This document shows, piece after piece, positions 1-8,158 of a DNA stretch of 36,236 nucleotides. Source of the DNA: Methylobacterium segetis (GTDB lineage Bacteria > Pseudomonadota > Alphaproteobacteria > Rhizobiales > Beijerinckiaceae); NCBI RefSeq assembly GCF_004348265.1, contig NZ_SMNT01000051.1:1-36236 (forward strand). Reading direction: 5' to 3'. Each line of letters begins with the position of its first letter. Within the stretch, counting starts at the first letter, position 1. The notes beneath the pieces were generated by a model that was not told the DNA's origin, searched no databases, and saw only the letters and a program-made list of their open reading frames with translations. The translations under genes and the position numbers were made by a program.

Positions 1-1
1 G

Positions 2-145
2 CCCGCCCCGGCCGGAGCGCCCCTGTGCCGGGAGGCCGCGTGGCCCTACGCGGTCTCGGCCTGCCCGGCCGGCGCCGGCCGGATCGTCCGCGTCATCTCC
101 TTCGCGGGAGCCCCGCCGCAGCCGCGCGGCGGGCCACGGCCCTGA
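2..145 (+). CDS. C-terminal end of a small exported protein (partial)
   Basis: The frame is open from the window edge to a TGA at 143-145, giving 47 residues. It contains CREAAWPYAVSAC followed by RIVRVIS. Many short exported proteins of Rhizobiales end in a two-cysteine segment with a central Trp-Pro-Tyr and a following R-x-V-R-V, which is the basis for calling this real; that resemblance is from memory and the function of such proteins is unknown to me. The two cysteines flanking WPY could form a disulfide in the periplasm. The start lies outside the window. Confidence 0.45.
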   Translation, partial: PAPAGAPLCREAAWPYAVSACPAGAGRIVRVISFAGAPPQPRGGPRP

Positions 146-264
146 GACGCGGGATTGTCCGCGAAAGGACGGAGATCCGGACAATTTGACGGATGTCCTG
201 AGGCCGTCCGCAACGCGAATCCTGCACCATCCCCGTCGATCCGCCCAGGATCCGGACAGAGACC

Positions 265-480
265 ATGTCCCATTTCGAGAAGAGCCTGCTCGACGCCGAT
301 CCCGAGGCCGCCGCGCGCCTGAGGGAGGTTCTGCACGGGGCCGAGGGGCACCCGGCCGCCGCCCCGACGCTGGCCGCGCGCTTCGGCACGGCCGCGCCCG
401 ATCCGGCCCCGAGGCCCGCCCGCGGCGGGCGCCCCCGCCGCGACGGGGGCCGCTGCGCGAAAGCCCTCGTCACGCCCTGA
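265..480 (+). CDS. Small hypothetical protein (71 aa)
   Basis: The ATG follows GGACAGAGACC, a weak ribosome binding site, and the frame has GC-rich third positions. The first 27 residues look like a soluble amphipathic helix (MSHFEKSLLDADPEAAARL). The rest is low-complexity Ala/Pro/Arg sequence ending in CAKALVTP. I recognise no family. In DNA this GC-rich an open frame of 71 codons can arise by chance, so it may not be a gene. The 200 bases that follow, up to the histidine kinase, hold only a short GCGGG-TTCT-CCCGC hairpin (614-627) and a repeated CGCGGGAAGGG. Confidence 0.35.
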   Translation: MSHFEKSLLDADPEAAARLREVLHGAEGHPAAAPTLAARFGTAAPDPAPRPARGGRPRRDGGRCAKALVTP

Positions 481-687
481 CCCGGACGCCTCCCGCCCCG
501 CGCGCTCCCCGGGTCAGCTTGCCCGCCCGGATGAAGGATCTACACTGGCGCGCGTCCGTCCGACGGGTCTCCCCCGCGCGAGAGCCGGTGCGTCCCGCGC
601 GGTGAGCCCCCGTGCGGGTTCTCCCGCGGCGCTCACCCCGCGGGAAGGGCGCTCAGCGCGCGGGAAGGGGGTTTGACAGGCGTATCG

Positions 688-2961
688 ATGCGGGTCGGGC
701 GGAAGATACTTCTCGTCGGTGGCGTCCCGATCCTGATCGCCGCCGCGATCGCCGCGGCCGGCTGGCTCCTCCTCGCGCAGGAGGAGCGCGCCCGCGGCGG
801 CGCCGTGCTCGCCGGCCAGGTCGACCGCGTCCTCGCGCTGGCCCGGATGGTGCGCGACGACTACGTCGGCGCCCGCTCGAGCGAGCGCGCCGCCCATGCG
901 GAGCGCTTCCTCGCCCTGACGGCGGAGGCCGGAACGGGCCTCGACGGCCTCAAGGCCTATGTCCGCACCGCCGACCAGACCGCCCGCATCGAATCCGCGC
1001 AAGGGGCGCTCGCCCGCTACGTCGTGCGGATGCGGGATTTCGTGCGCGTCACCCGCGAGAACGACGCCCTCGTCAGCGAGATGACGACCCGGGCCGGGCG
1101 CCTCGTCGAGCTGGCGGACCGGGCGCGGCTGCGCCAGCAGGCGTCCAACGCCGACCTCGTCCTCTCGCTCACCGAGAAGGTGCGCCGCCTCAGCGCCACC
1201 CGGGAGGTGATCGCGGGCATCAACGGCGTGCGGGCGGGCGCCGTCGAGGCCGGGGCCGCCCAGGCCGCGGAGCCCGGCGGGGCGGCGATCGGCCCCCCCG
1301 CCGGGCAGCGCCTGCGCGAGGCGGCCCGTACCCTGGCGCAGGCGCTGCAGGCGCAAGGACGCGGCCGCGAGGCGGACGAGCTCGCCGCGCTCGCGGAGGG
1401 CCTCACCCGCGACCGGTCGACGGCCCGCGGCCTCGTAGACTGGTCCGAGCGCCTGCTCAAGATCGATTCCTCCGGCCAGCGCACCCTGCACGAGGAGGTG
1501 GCCCAGCTCCTCACCTACGCGGTCGAGGCCAACGAGACCGAGCAGGCCACCCAGAACATCGCCGTCACTACGCTCCGCCTCGGGCAGCGCACGGCCGACG
1601 CGCTCGGCCGGCGCGACGTGCCGGCGGTCCGGGCCATGCTGGGGGAGGGCGAGCGGCTCTCGGCCCGGACCGAGGCCCTGCCGATCTCGCCGCTGATCCA
1701 GGCCGAGATGGTCGACGCCGTCGAGGGCTGGCGCAAGCGGCTGACCACCACGGTGGGCGGCCTGGAGCGGCAGAACGAGATGCTCGCGGAGATGGACCGC
1801 CTCGCCGCGGCCATGAGCGCCAGCGCCCAGAGCCTCAACGACGCCTTCATCGGCGATGCCGAGAGCTTCGGCGCCTCGATCCGCCGGATCCTGCTCGCCG
1901 GGGCGACGGCGGGCCTCCTCATCGGCACCCTCGTCGCGCTCGCCGTCGCCCGCTCCATCACGACGCCGCTGCGGGCGCTGCAGGGCGACATGATCGCGCT
2001 CGCGGCCAATCCCGCCGGCGGCCAGGTCAGCGGCCTCTCCCGCGGGGACGAGCTCGGCGACATCGCCCGGGCGACCCACGTCTTCGTCACCGAGATCGCC
2101 CGGCGCGAGCAGGCCCTGCGCCGCGCCAAGGACCAGGCGGACGCCGCCCTCGTCGACCTGCGCCAGGCCCAGTCCGACCTGATCCAGGCCGAGAAGCTCG
2201 CCTCGCTCGGGCAGCTCGTGGCGGGCGTCGCCCACGAGATCAACACGCCGCTCGGCCTCGCGCTCACCACCGCCACGGTCGTGCGCGACGAGACGCGGGT
2301 CTTCGACGAGGCGCTGGCGGCGGGCCAGCTCTCCCGCTCGCGGCTCACCCACTACGTCGGGCGGGTGCGGGAGGGGGCGCTCCTCCTCTGCACCAACCTC
2401 GCCCGCGCCGCCGACCTCGTGCACGGCTTCAAGCAGGTGGCCGTCGACCGCGTCAGCGATGAGCAGCGCCGCTTCCCCCTCGACGCGTGGCTCGACGAGT
2501 TGCTCGCGAGCCTGATGCCCCTGCTGCGCCAGGGCGGCCACGCCGTCTCCCGCACCTGCCCGCCGCTCACCGTCGAGACCAATCCGGGCGCCCTCGCCCA
2601 GGTGGTGACGAACTGCGTCACCAACGCGGTCGTGCACGGCTTCGCGGCCGGGAGGCCGGGGCACATCGCGGTCACGGTCGCCGAGCTGCGGCCCGGCACG
2701 ATCCGCCTCGAGATCGCCGATGACGGGCGCGGCATCCCGCCCGAGAATCTCGACCGGATCTACGATCCGTTCTTCACCACCGCCCGCTCGCGCGGCAGCA
2801 CGGGGCTCGGCATGCACATCGTCCACAACCTCGTCACCGCCAAGCTCGGCGGCCGCATCACCCTGGAGAGCCGGCCGGGGGAGGGCACCCGCGTCCGCAT
2901 CGAGTTCCCGGCCTCCCCGGCCGAGGGCGAGCGCCCCGCCCTCGCGAAGGCCCTCGGATGA
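688..2961 (+). CDS. Membrane sensor histidine kinase with a large helical periplasmic domain
   Basis: Autophosphorylating sensor of a two-component system, 757 aa from ATG 688. A TTG at 673 sits right behind GGAAGGGGG and would add five residues, so the start is uncertain. Order of parts: membrane segment at about 7-29; about 370 residues of periplasmic, almost wholly helical sequence resembling helical bimodular sensor domains; second membrane segment at about 402-422; HAMP to about 475; a helical linker; HisKA with the phospho-acceptor in GVAHEINTPLG (His516); HATPase with N-box NCVTNAVVHGF (642-652), G1 box DDGRGIP (678-684), DPFFTT (693-698) and GLGMHIVHN. There is no receiver domain, and no response regulator gene lies in the window. 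The stop overlaps the start of the binding-protein gene (ATGA), so the two are translationally coupled and that protein may deliver the signal. Confidence 0.9.
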   Translation: MRVGRKILLVGGVPILIAAAIAAAGWLLLAQEERARGGAVLAGQVDRVLALARMVRDDYVGARSSERAAHAERFLALTAEAGTGLDGLKAYVRTADQTARIESAQGALARYVVRMRDFVRVTRENDALVSEMTTRAGRLVELADRARLRQQASNADLVLSLTEKVRRLSATREVIAGINGVRAGAVEAGAAQAAEPGGAAIGPPAGQRLREAARTLAQALQAQGRGREADELAALAEGLTRDRSTARGLVDWSERLLKIDSSGQRTLHEEVAQLLTYAVEANETEQATQNIAVTTLRLGQRTADALGRRDVPAVRAMLGEGERLSARTEALPISPLIQAEMVDAVEGWRKRLTTTVGGLERQNEMLAEMDRLAAAMSASAQSLNDAFIGDAESFGASIRRILLAGATAGLLIGTLVALAVARSITTPLRALQGDMIALAANPAGGQVSGLSRGDELGDIARATHVFVTEIARREQALRRAKDQADAALVDLRQAQSDLIQAEKLASLGQLVAGVAHEINTPLGLALTTATVVRDETRVFDEALAAGQLSRSRLTHYVGRVREGALLLCTNLARAADLVHGFKQVAVDRVSDEQRRFPLDAWLDELLASLMPLLRQGGHAVSRTCPPLTVETNPGALAQVVTNCVTNAVVHGFAAGRPGHIAVTVAELRPGTIRLEIADDGRGIPPENLDRIYDPFFTTARSRGSTGLGMHIVHNLVTAKLGGRITLESRPGEGTRVRIEFPASPAEGERPALAKALG

Positions 2962-4595
2962 GGCTCGCCCGTTCCCTCTCGGCCGCCCTCGGGCTCGGGG
3001 CCTGCCTCGCGGGCCCCCCGGCCGCCGCCCGCACCCTCGTCTTCTGCTCGGAGGGAAACCCGGAATCCCTCGATCCGGCCGCCGTCACCACCACGACGGC
3101 GATGAACGTGGTCTGGCAGATGTTCAACACGCTCGTCGAGTTCACGCCGGGCTCGACCGTGATCCGCCCCGGCCTCGCCGAATCCTGGCGCGTCTCGGAG
3201 GACGGGCGGACCTACGATTTCACCCTGCGAACCGGGGTGCGCTTCCACGCGAATGCCCGCTTCACCCCGAGCCGGACCCTGGAGGCGCAGGATGTCCTGT
3301 TCAGCGTCCTGCGCCAGTGGAAGCCGGACCACCCGTTCCACAAGGCCAAGGACGGCTTCGCCTATTTCCGCGATCTCGGCCTCGCCGACCTCCTGGAGGG
3401 CGTGGAGGCGATCGACGCCCGCACGGTCCGCTTCCGCCTGAAGGAGCCGGATGCGACCTTCCTGCCCAACCTCGCCCAGGCCTTCGCCGCGATCCACTCC
3501 GCGGAATACGCCGAGACGCTCGCCCGCGACGGCGTTCCGGACGAGCTGGAGCGGCTTCCGATCGGCACCGGGCCGTTTTCTTTCGTCGGCTACCGGCCCG
3601 ACATCACGGTGCGCTACAAAGGGTTTGCCGGCTATTGGAGATCGACCGAGGGGTCTGAGCCCGGCCTCGAGCCGGTCGACGGGCTCGTCTTCTCGATCAC
3701 GCCGAACCCGGCCGTGCGCCTTGCCAAGCTGAGGGCGGGGGAGTGCCAGGTCATGGCCTTTCCCGCGCCCGCCGACCTCCCCGCCATCGAGGCGGACCCG
3801 AACCTGACGCTGGCCTCGAAGGCCGAGCTCAACGTCTCCTACCTCGCGCTGAACACCCGCAAGCCGCCCTTCGACGACGTGCGCGTGCGGCGCGCGATGA
3901 ACCTCGCCATCGACCGGCGCGCCATCGTCGAGGCGGCCTACGGCGCGGCAGGGATCGTTGCCCGCGGACCCCTGCCGCCGGGGCTCTGGGCCACCGACAC
4001 GGGGCTCGCCGACATCCCCTTCGACCGGGCCGAGGCGCTGCAACTCCTGACCGAGGCGGGCCACGCGGACGGGTTCGAGACGGATCTCTGGTACCCGCCG
4101 GTCAGCCGGCCCTACAATCCGGACGGGCGGCGCGTCGCCGACATGATCCAGGCGGACCTCGCCCGGGTCGGGGTGCGGGCCCGCCTCGTCACCGAGCCCT
4201 GGAGCGCCTACCGGGCGGCCCTCTACGGCGGCGTGCCGCAGGCGATGCTCTACGGCTGGACCGGGGACAACGGCGACCCGGACAATTTCCTCAACGTGCT
4301 GCTCGGCTGCAAGGCGGCCGAGCCCGGCGGCGCCAACCTCGCCCGCTGGTGCGAGGCGGACTACGATTCCGCCATCCAGGCGGCCCGCCGCACGGGCGAT
4401 GTCGCCGCCCGCACGGCGCTCTACCGGCACGCGCAGGGGATCTTCCGGCGGGAGGCGCCCTGGGTGCCGCTCGCCCACACCGTCGTGCACATGGCGCTCC
4501 GCCGGAGCGTCGTCGGCTTCCGCATGGACCCGCTCGGCCGCCACCTGTTCGAGGGCGTGGCGCTGCGCGACGAGGGGGGCGAGACGTCCCGCTAA
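2958..4595 (+). CDS. DppA-like periplasmic peptide-binding protein (SBP family 5)
   Basis: Extracytoplasmic solute-binding protein of the oligopeptide/dipeptide family, 545 aa, the usual length. An N-terminal signal peptide ends near PPAAA-R (residues 20-25). A cysteine at 16 in LGAC could be read as a poor lipobox, but signal peptidase I cleavage is more likely. The mature protein begins TLVFCSEGNPESLDP, the DppA-type start. The pocket segment TGDNGDPDNF (436-443) matches the region of DppA that holds the peptide amino group, and the C-terminus ends in the family pattern MDPLGRHLFEGV. No permease or ATPase genes follow. The gene instead overlaps the histidine kinase by four bases, so it may present a ligand to the kinase, or serve a transporter encoded elsewhere. 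The ligand cannot be read from the sequence. Confidence 0.92.
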   Translation: MRLARSLSAALGLGACLAGPPAAARTLVFCSEGNPESLDPAAVTTTTAMNVVWQMFNTLVEFTPGSTVIRPGLAESWRVSEDGRTYDFTLRTGVRFHANARFTPSRTLEAQDVLFSVLRQWKPDHPFHKAKDGFAYFRDLGLADLLEGVEAIDARTVRFRLKEPDATFLPNLAQAFAAIHSAEYAETLARDGVPDELERLPIGTGPFSFVGYRPDITVRYKGFAGYWRSTEGSEPGLEPVDGLVFSITPNPAVRLAKLRAGECQVMAFPAPADLPAIEADPNLTLASKAELNVSYLALNTRKPPFDDVRVRRAMNLAIDRRAIVEAAYGAAGIVARGPLPPGLWATDTGLADIPFDRAEALQLLTEAGHADGFETDLWYPPVSRPYNPDGRRVADMIQADLARVGVRARLVTEPWSAYRAALYGGVPQAMLYGWTGDNGDPDNFLNVLLGCKAAEPGGANLARWCEADYDSAIQAARRTGDVAARTALYRHAQGIFRREAPWVPLAHTVVHMALRRSVVGFRMDPLGRHLFEGVALRDEGGETSR

Positions 4596-4617
4596 CGTTT
4601 CGGGACTAGGATTCCGG

Positions 4618-4634
4618 CGTCCCCCGGCGGGACG
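4618..4634. other. Short hairpin between the binding protein and ThDP enzyme genes
   Basis: CGTCCC and GGGACG form a 6-bp stem with a CCGGC loop, 22 bases after the TAA of the binding-protein gene and 25 bases before the next ATG. It has no T-tract. It may reduce read-through or protect the upstream message. The 64-base gap still allows one transcript across all three genes. Confidence 0.3.
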
Positions 4635-4659
4635 TCCGCGCGGCGGAGACCGGAGCCCC

Positions 4660-6333
4660 ATGACGATCGAAGCCCGCAGCGCCGCCCAGGCCCTCGTCGC
4701 GCAGCTTCAGGCGAACGGCGTGCGCCACGTCTTCACGGTGCCGGGCGAGAGCTTCCTGCCCGTCCTCGACGCGCTCTACGACGCCGACATCGCCGTCACC
4801 GTCTGCCGCCAGGAGGGGGCGGCCGCCATGATGGCGGAGGCGCACGGCAAGGCGACGGGCCGGCCCGGCATCTGCTTCGTGACGCGGGGGCCGGGCGCCA
4901 CCAACGCCTCGGCCGGCATCCACATCGCCCAGCAGGATTCCTCGCCGATGATCCTGTTCGTCGGCCAGATCGAGCGGGGCTACCGCGACCGCGACGCGTG
5001 GCAGGAGGTCGATTACCGCGCGGCCTTCGGGCCGCTCGCCAAATGGGCCGCCGAGATCGACCAGGGCGCGCGCGTGCCCGAATACGTCTCCCGCGCCTTC
5101 CACGCCGCCACCTCGGGCCGGCCGGGCCCGGTCGTGCTCGCCCTGCCGAAGGACATGCTGAAGGAGCCCTGCCCCGGCCCGCTCGCCCCCGCCTGGCAGC
5201 CGGTCGAGGCCGCGCCGGGGGCCGACGAGATGGCGCGCCTCGCCGAACTGCTCGCGCAGGCCGAGCGGCCCCTCCTCCTCCTCGGGGGCAGCCGCTGGAC
5301 GGAGGCGGCCTGCACGGACATCCGCACCTTCGCGGAGCGGTTCCGGCTGCCCGTCGCCACGAGCTACCGGCGCCTGCCCCTGTTCGACCCGCTCCACCCG
5401 TCCTATGCCGGCGATCTCGGCCTCGCCGCGAACCCGAAGCTCGCCGCACGGGTGCGGGCGGCCGACCTCCTGATCGTGCTCGGCGGTCGCCTCGGCGAAG
5501 TGCCGAGCCAGGGCTACGCCCTCCTCGACATCCCGGGGCCGCAGACCCGCCTCGTCCACATCCATCCGGGGGCGGAGGAGATCGGCCGGGTCTACGTGCC
5601 GCATCTGGCCGTCAACGCCTCGCCCACCCGCACGGCCGCTGCCCTGGCGCGGCTCGAAGCCCCCGCCCGCACCCCCTGGGCCGGCGAGACCCAGGCCGCC
5701 CACGCCGAGTATCTCGCCTGGAGCGAGGTGCCGACGCCCCAGCCCGGTAGCGTCAATCTCGGTGCCGTGATGGTGCATCTGCGCGACACGCTGCCGAGTG
5801 ACGCGATCCTCTGCAACGGCGCGGGCAATTATGCGGCCTGGATTCACCGGTTCTACCGCTTCCGGCAGCCCGGCACGCACATCGCTCCCACTTCCGGATC
5901 AATGGGTTACGGCCTGCCGGCGGCGGTCGCGATGCAGATCCTGCACCCCGCCCGCACCGTGATCGCGATCAACGGCGACGGGGACGTTCTGATGAGCGCA
6001 CAGGAATTCGCGACCGCCGTCCAATACAACCTGCCCGTGATCTGCCTCGTCGTCGACAATGGCAGCTACGGGACCATCCGGATGCACCAGGAGCGGGACT
6101 TCCCGGGCCGGGTCTCGGCCACCGACCTGCGCAACCCCGACTTCGCGGCCTATGCCCGCGCCTTCGGCGGCTTCGGCGTCACGGTGCAGGCGACCGGGGA
6201 TTTCCCCGCCGCGCTGGAGGCCGCCCGCGCCTCGGGCCAGCCCTCGATCATCCACCTGAAGATCGACAAGGACGCCATCGCGCCCGGCACGACGCTGACG
6301 GCGATCCGGGAGCAGGCGCTGCGGGCGCGGTGA
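4660..6333 (+). CDS. Thiamine-diphosphate enzyme, acetolactate-synthase-like
   Basis: ThDP-dependent enzyme of the acetohydroxyacid synthase/benzoylformate decarboxylase superfamily, 557 aa. The N-terminal pyrimidine-binding domain has GVRHVFTVPGES and the ThDP-activating glutamate in CRQEGAAAMMAEAHG (Glu52). A central domain follows, then the pyrophosphate-binding domain with NGDGD (438-442) and the second metal ligand in VVDNGSYG (Asn467). ATG 4660 is chosen because these domain boundaries fit it; an open frame extends upstream inside the previous gene but looks non-coding. No small regulatory subunit (ilvH type) is adjacent and a true IlvB is usually partnered, so this is probably a paralogue acting on another 2-oxo acid. 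A branched-chain type aminotransferase lies 9 bases beyond the stop on the opposite strand, which hints at shared 2-oxo-acid chemistry. Confidence 0.88.
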   Translation: MTIEARSAAQALVAQLQANGVRHVFTVPGESFLPVLDALYDADIAVTVCRQEGAAAMMAEAHGKATGRPGICFVTRGPGATNASAGIHIAQQDSSPMILFVGQIERGYRDRDAWQEVDYRAAFGPLAKWAAEIDQGARVPEYVSRAFHAATSGRPGPVVLALPKDMLKEPCPGPLAPAWQPVEAAPGADEMARLAELLAQAERPLLLLGGSRWTEAACTDIRTFAERFRLPVATSYRRLPLFDPLHPSYAGDLGLAANPKLAARVRAADLLIVLGGRLGEVPSQGYALLDIPGPQTRLVHIHPGAEEIGRVYVPHLAVNASPTRTAAALARLEAPARTPWAGETQAAHAEYLAWSEVPTPQPGSVNLGAVMVHLRDTLPSDAILCNGAGNYAAWIHRFYRFRQPGTHIAPTSGSMGYGLPAAVAMQILHPARTVIAINGDGDVLMSAQEFATAVQYNLPVICLVVDNGSYGTIRMHQERDFPGRVSATDLRNPDFAAYARAFGGFGVTVQATGDFPAALEAARASGQPSIIHLKIDKDAIAPGTTLTAIREQALRAR

Positions 6334-6342
6334 GGGCCCGCC

Positions 6343-7203
6343 TCACCCGTGCGCGAAATCCCAGTAGAGCTGGCGCGCCTTGCGAAAGATCGGGCCCGGC
6401 TCGAAACGGGCCTCGTCGAGGGCGGTGATGGGGGCGAGCTTGGCGAAATTGCCGGCCGTGAACACCTCGTCCGCCTTGAGGAAATCCTCGTAGGACAGGG
6501 TCGCCTCGACGACCGTGACGCCGGCCTCGCGCAGGAGGCCGATCACCCGCGCCCGGGTGATGCCGGCGAGGAACGACCCGTTCGGCACGGGCGTGAACAC
6601 CACCCCGTCCCGGGCGAGGAAGGCATTGGCATTGGCGAACTCGGCGACGTTGCCGAGCCCGTCCCGCATCAGGCAATTGCCGAAGCCCCGGCCGTGCGCC
6701 TCGATCAGGGCCCGCGTCCCGTTCGGGTAGAGGCAGCCGGCCTTGGCGTCGACCGGTGCCGTCTCGATCGAGGGCCGCCGGAAGGGCGAGAGCGTCGCGC
6801 GGACCCCCGAGGGCAGCGGCATCGGCGCGTGGTAGAGGCTGAGGCACCAGTTGGTGGAGTCGGGATCGAAGCGCACGCCGCCTGCGAACCCGTCCTCCGC
6901 CCAGTACATCGGGCGGATGTAGAGCTCGGCATCGTGGGGGAAGCGCCTGAGGCCCTCCTGCACCAGCTCCAGCCATTCCCCCTCGGCGACCTTCGGCTTG
7001 AGGCCGAGCGCCACGGCCGAGCGGTTGACCCGGGCGATGTGGCGGTCGAGGTCCGGCGCCACGCCCTCGAAGGCCCGGGCCCCGTCGAACACCGTCGATC
7101 CGAGCCACGCGCCGTGGGTGCGCGGCCCCATCATCCGCACGTTGCCGGGGTGCCAGGCGCCCTCGAAGAAGGTCCAGGTCGCATCGGGCGAGGCATGGGT
7201 CAT
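6343..7203 (-). CDS. Class IV PLP aminotransferase, branched-chain amino acid type
   Basis: Fold-type IV PLP enzyme of the IlvE/D-amino-acid aminotransferase family, 286 aa. Family marks are GSTVFDGARAFEG near the N-terminus, the Schiff-base lysine in VDAKAGCLYP (Lys154), and the cofactor glutamate in GNVAEFANANAFL (Glu188), followed by GITRARVIGL. The start is supported by GGAGGCGG six or so bases upstream. It lies 33 bases after the cupin gene on the same strand, so the two are probably co-transcribed. Likely activity is transamination of branched-chain or related 2-oxo acids; D-alanine or aminodeoxychorismate-type activity cannot be excluded from sequence alone. Its 3' end nearly abuts that of the ThDP enzyme, with no obvious terminator between them. 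Confidence 0.88.
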   Translation of the reverse strand: MTHASPDATWTFFEGAWHPGNVRMMGPRTHGAWLGSTVFDGARAFEGVAPDLDRHIARVNRSAVALGLKPKVAEGEWLELVQEGLRRFPHDAELYIRPMYWAEDGFAGGVRFDPDSTNWCLSLYHAPMPLPSGVRATLSPFRRPSIETAPVDAKAGCLYPNGTRALIEAHGRGFGNCLMRDGLGNVAEFANANAFLARDGVVFTPVPNGSFLAGITRARVIGLLREAGVTVVEATLSYEDFLKADEVFTAGNFAKLAPITALDEARFEPGPIFRKARQLYWDFAHG

Positions 7204-7236
7204 GGGGCCGCCTCCGGGACGGTCGCGGGGGAAGGC

Positions 7237-7692
7237 TCAGGCGGCTTCGAGGAAGCCGGAGGTCTTCGGTGCGGGCGTGCGGCCGAGGATCCGCTTGAGG
7301 CGGCCCAGCACGCGGATCGCGAGCGTGACGCTCCTCGGCTGCACGCGCCGGCAGAAGGCGACCTTGCGGACGTAAGTCTCCACCTGCCAGCGGCAGACGG
7401 CGCCCCGGGGCAGGAACAGCACGTCGCCCGCCCGGAAGGTCTTCGGCGGGGCGTGCCCGTCGCTGATCGTCGCCGAGCCTTCGAGGAAGTAGATCGTCTC
7501 GTCGATGTCGTAGAACCAGTCGAACGTCCCGGCCGTGCAGTCCCAGACCAGGGTGCTCGCCATGCCGTCGGCGCTTCGCGAGAGCGTGGCGTTGCGCGCC
7601 ACCGGCCGGCCCTCGCGGATCCAGCTCGGCTCGATCGGCGCGGGCTTGAGCTCCACCGTGGTGACGGAGGGGATCATCGGGATCGTCGGCAC
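7237..7692 (-). CDS. Cupin-domain protein
   Basis: Single-domain cupin of about 151 aa. The core carries DWFYDIDETIYFLEGSATI and FRAGDVLFLPRGAVCRW, the two cupin motifs of the DUF861/cupin_3 type related to ureidoglycine aminohydrolase domains. The first motif has D-E in place of the usual His pair, so metal binding may be altered. I place the start at the GTG at 7692 because AGGGAG lies six bases upstream; a GTG at 7722 would add ten residues. Its substrate is unknown. Position just ahead of the aminotransferase suggests an auxiliary enzyme or sensor of the same small-molecule pathway. Confidence 0.75.
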   Translation of the reverse strand: MPTIPMIPSVTTVELKPAPIEPSWIREGRPVARNATLSRSADGMASTLVWDCTAGTFDWFYDIDETIYFLEGSATISDGHAPPKTFRAGDVLFLPRGAVCRWQVETYVRKVAFCRRVQPRSVTLAIRVLGRLKRILGRTPAPKTSGFLEAA

Positions 7693-7743
7693 GGGGGGCT
7701 CCCTGTCTCGGGTCGTCGGCACAGGGGCCGAGGCCGTAACCCC

Positions 7744-7773
7744 CTATAAGCGGCAGGTCATCGCTGCGGGCAA
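7744..7773 (-). promoter_or_regulatory. Candidate promoter for the cupin-aminotransferase pair
   Basis: Reading the minus strand, TTGCCC (7773-7768) and TTATAG (7749-7744) are separated by 18 bases and lie about 50 bases upstream of the GTG at 7692. This is a fair match to a housekeeping promoter in otherwise very GC-rich DNA. It is a pattern match only. Confidence 0.3.
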
Positions 7774-8158
7774 GACCTGAGATGAAGACATGATTAATTG
7801 GCGTCGACGGTGGTAGGTCCGAGAAGAACTGCGCTGTACTGAAGATGGCGGCGACCTGATCCAATGACGGGACGGTTTCGTGCCGCGCCGGCACAGGGTA
7901 TCCTCGCGGAGGATCCGGACGATGGGGAAGGGCTCGGGCAACGCGCTCCCCTCGGGCGACACGGGTCCTCCAAACTTCGAGAGCAGACGGCGCGCGAGAT
8001 CAGGTCTTCGCGGATGATTTACCGCATTCGCCGGAGTGCGGAAGCTTAACCATCGATCTTCAGCAATCGTACCGTCGCGGAACAGCAAGGCTTGGCGCAG
8101 GGCTTGCGCCTCTCGCGGTGCAGGCCGCGCCCCCCGCGCCTCTCACGACGGACCTTCC
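7774..8158. other. Divergent intergenic region and metY leader
   Basis: No convincing gene lies here; the short open frames on both strands lack family resemblance and ribosome binding sites. The part nearest metY is less GC-rich and holds a hairpin at 8022-8041 (CCGCATT, loop CGCCGG, AGTGCGG), followed by AAGCTTAACC. The 118 bases between the hairpin and the metY ATG could be an untranslated leader. The hairpin does not fit the SAM-II riboswitch consensus that precedes methionine genes in this class of bacteria. Confidence 0.4.

Noticed and set aside
4399..4659. N-terminal extension of the ThDP enzyme
   Set aside because: It overlaps the end of the binding-protein gene in another frame; the ThDP enzyme family begins at MTIEARSAAQAL.
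7744..8088. A 114-codon minus-strand gene in the metY upstream region
   Set aside because: No ribosome binding site and no resemblance to a known fold; it covers the likely promoter elements of both flanking genes.
8000..8158. SAM-II riboswitch ahead of metY
   Set aside because: A leader hairpin with GATTTA before it and AAGCTTAACC after it recalls the SAM-II layout, but the helix flanking the GATTT loop and the conserved TTGCAGC and GCTAAA segments are absent. A covariance-model search with the SAM-II and SAM-V families would decide.
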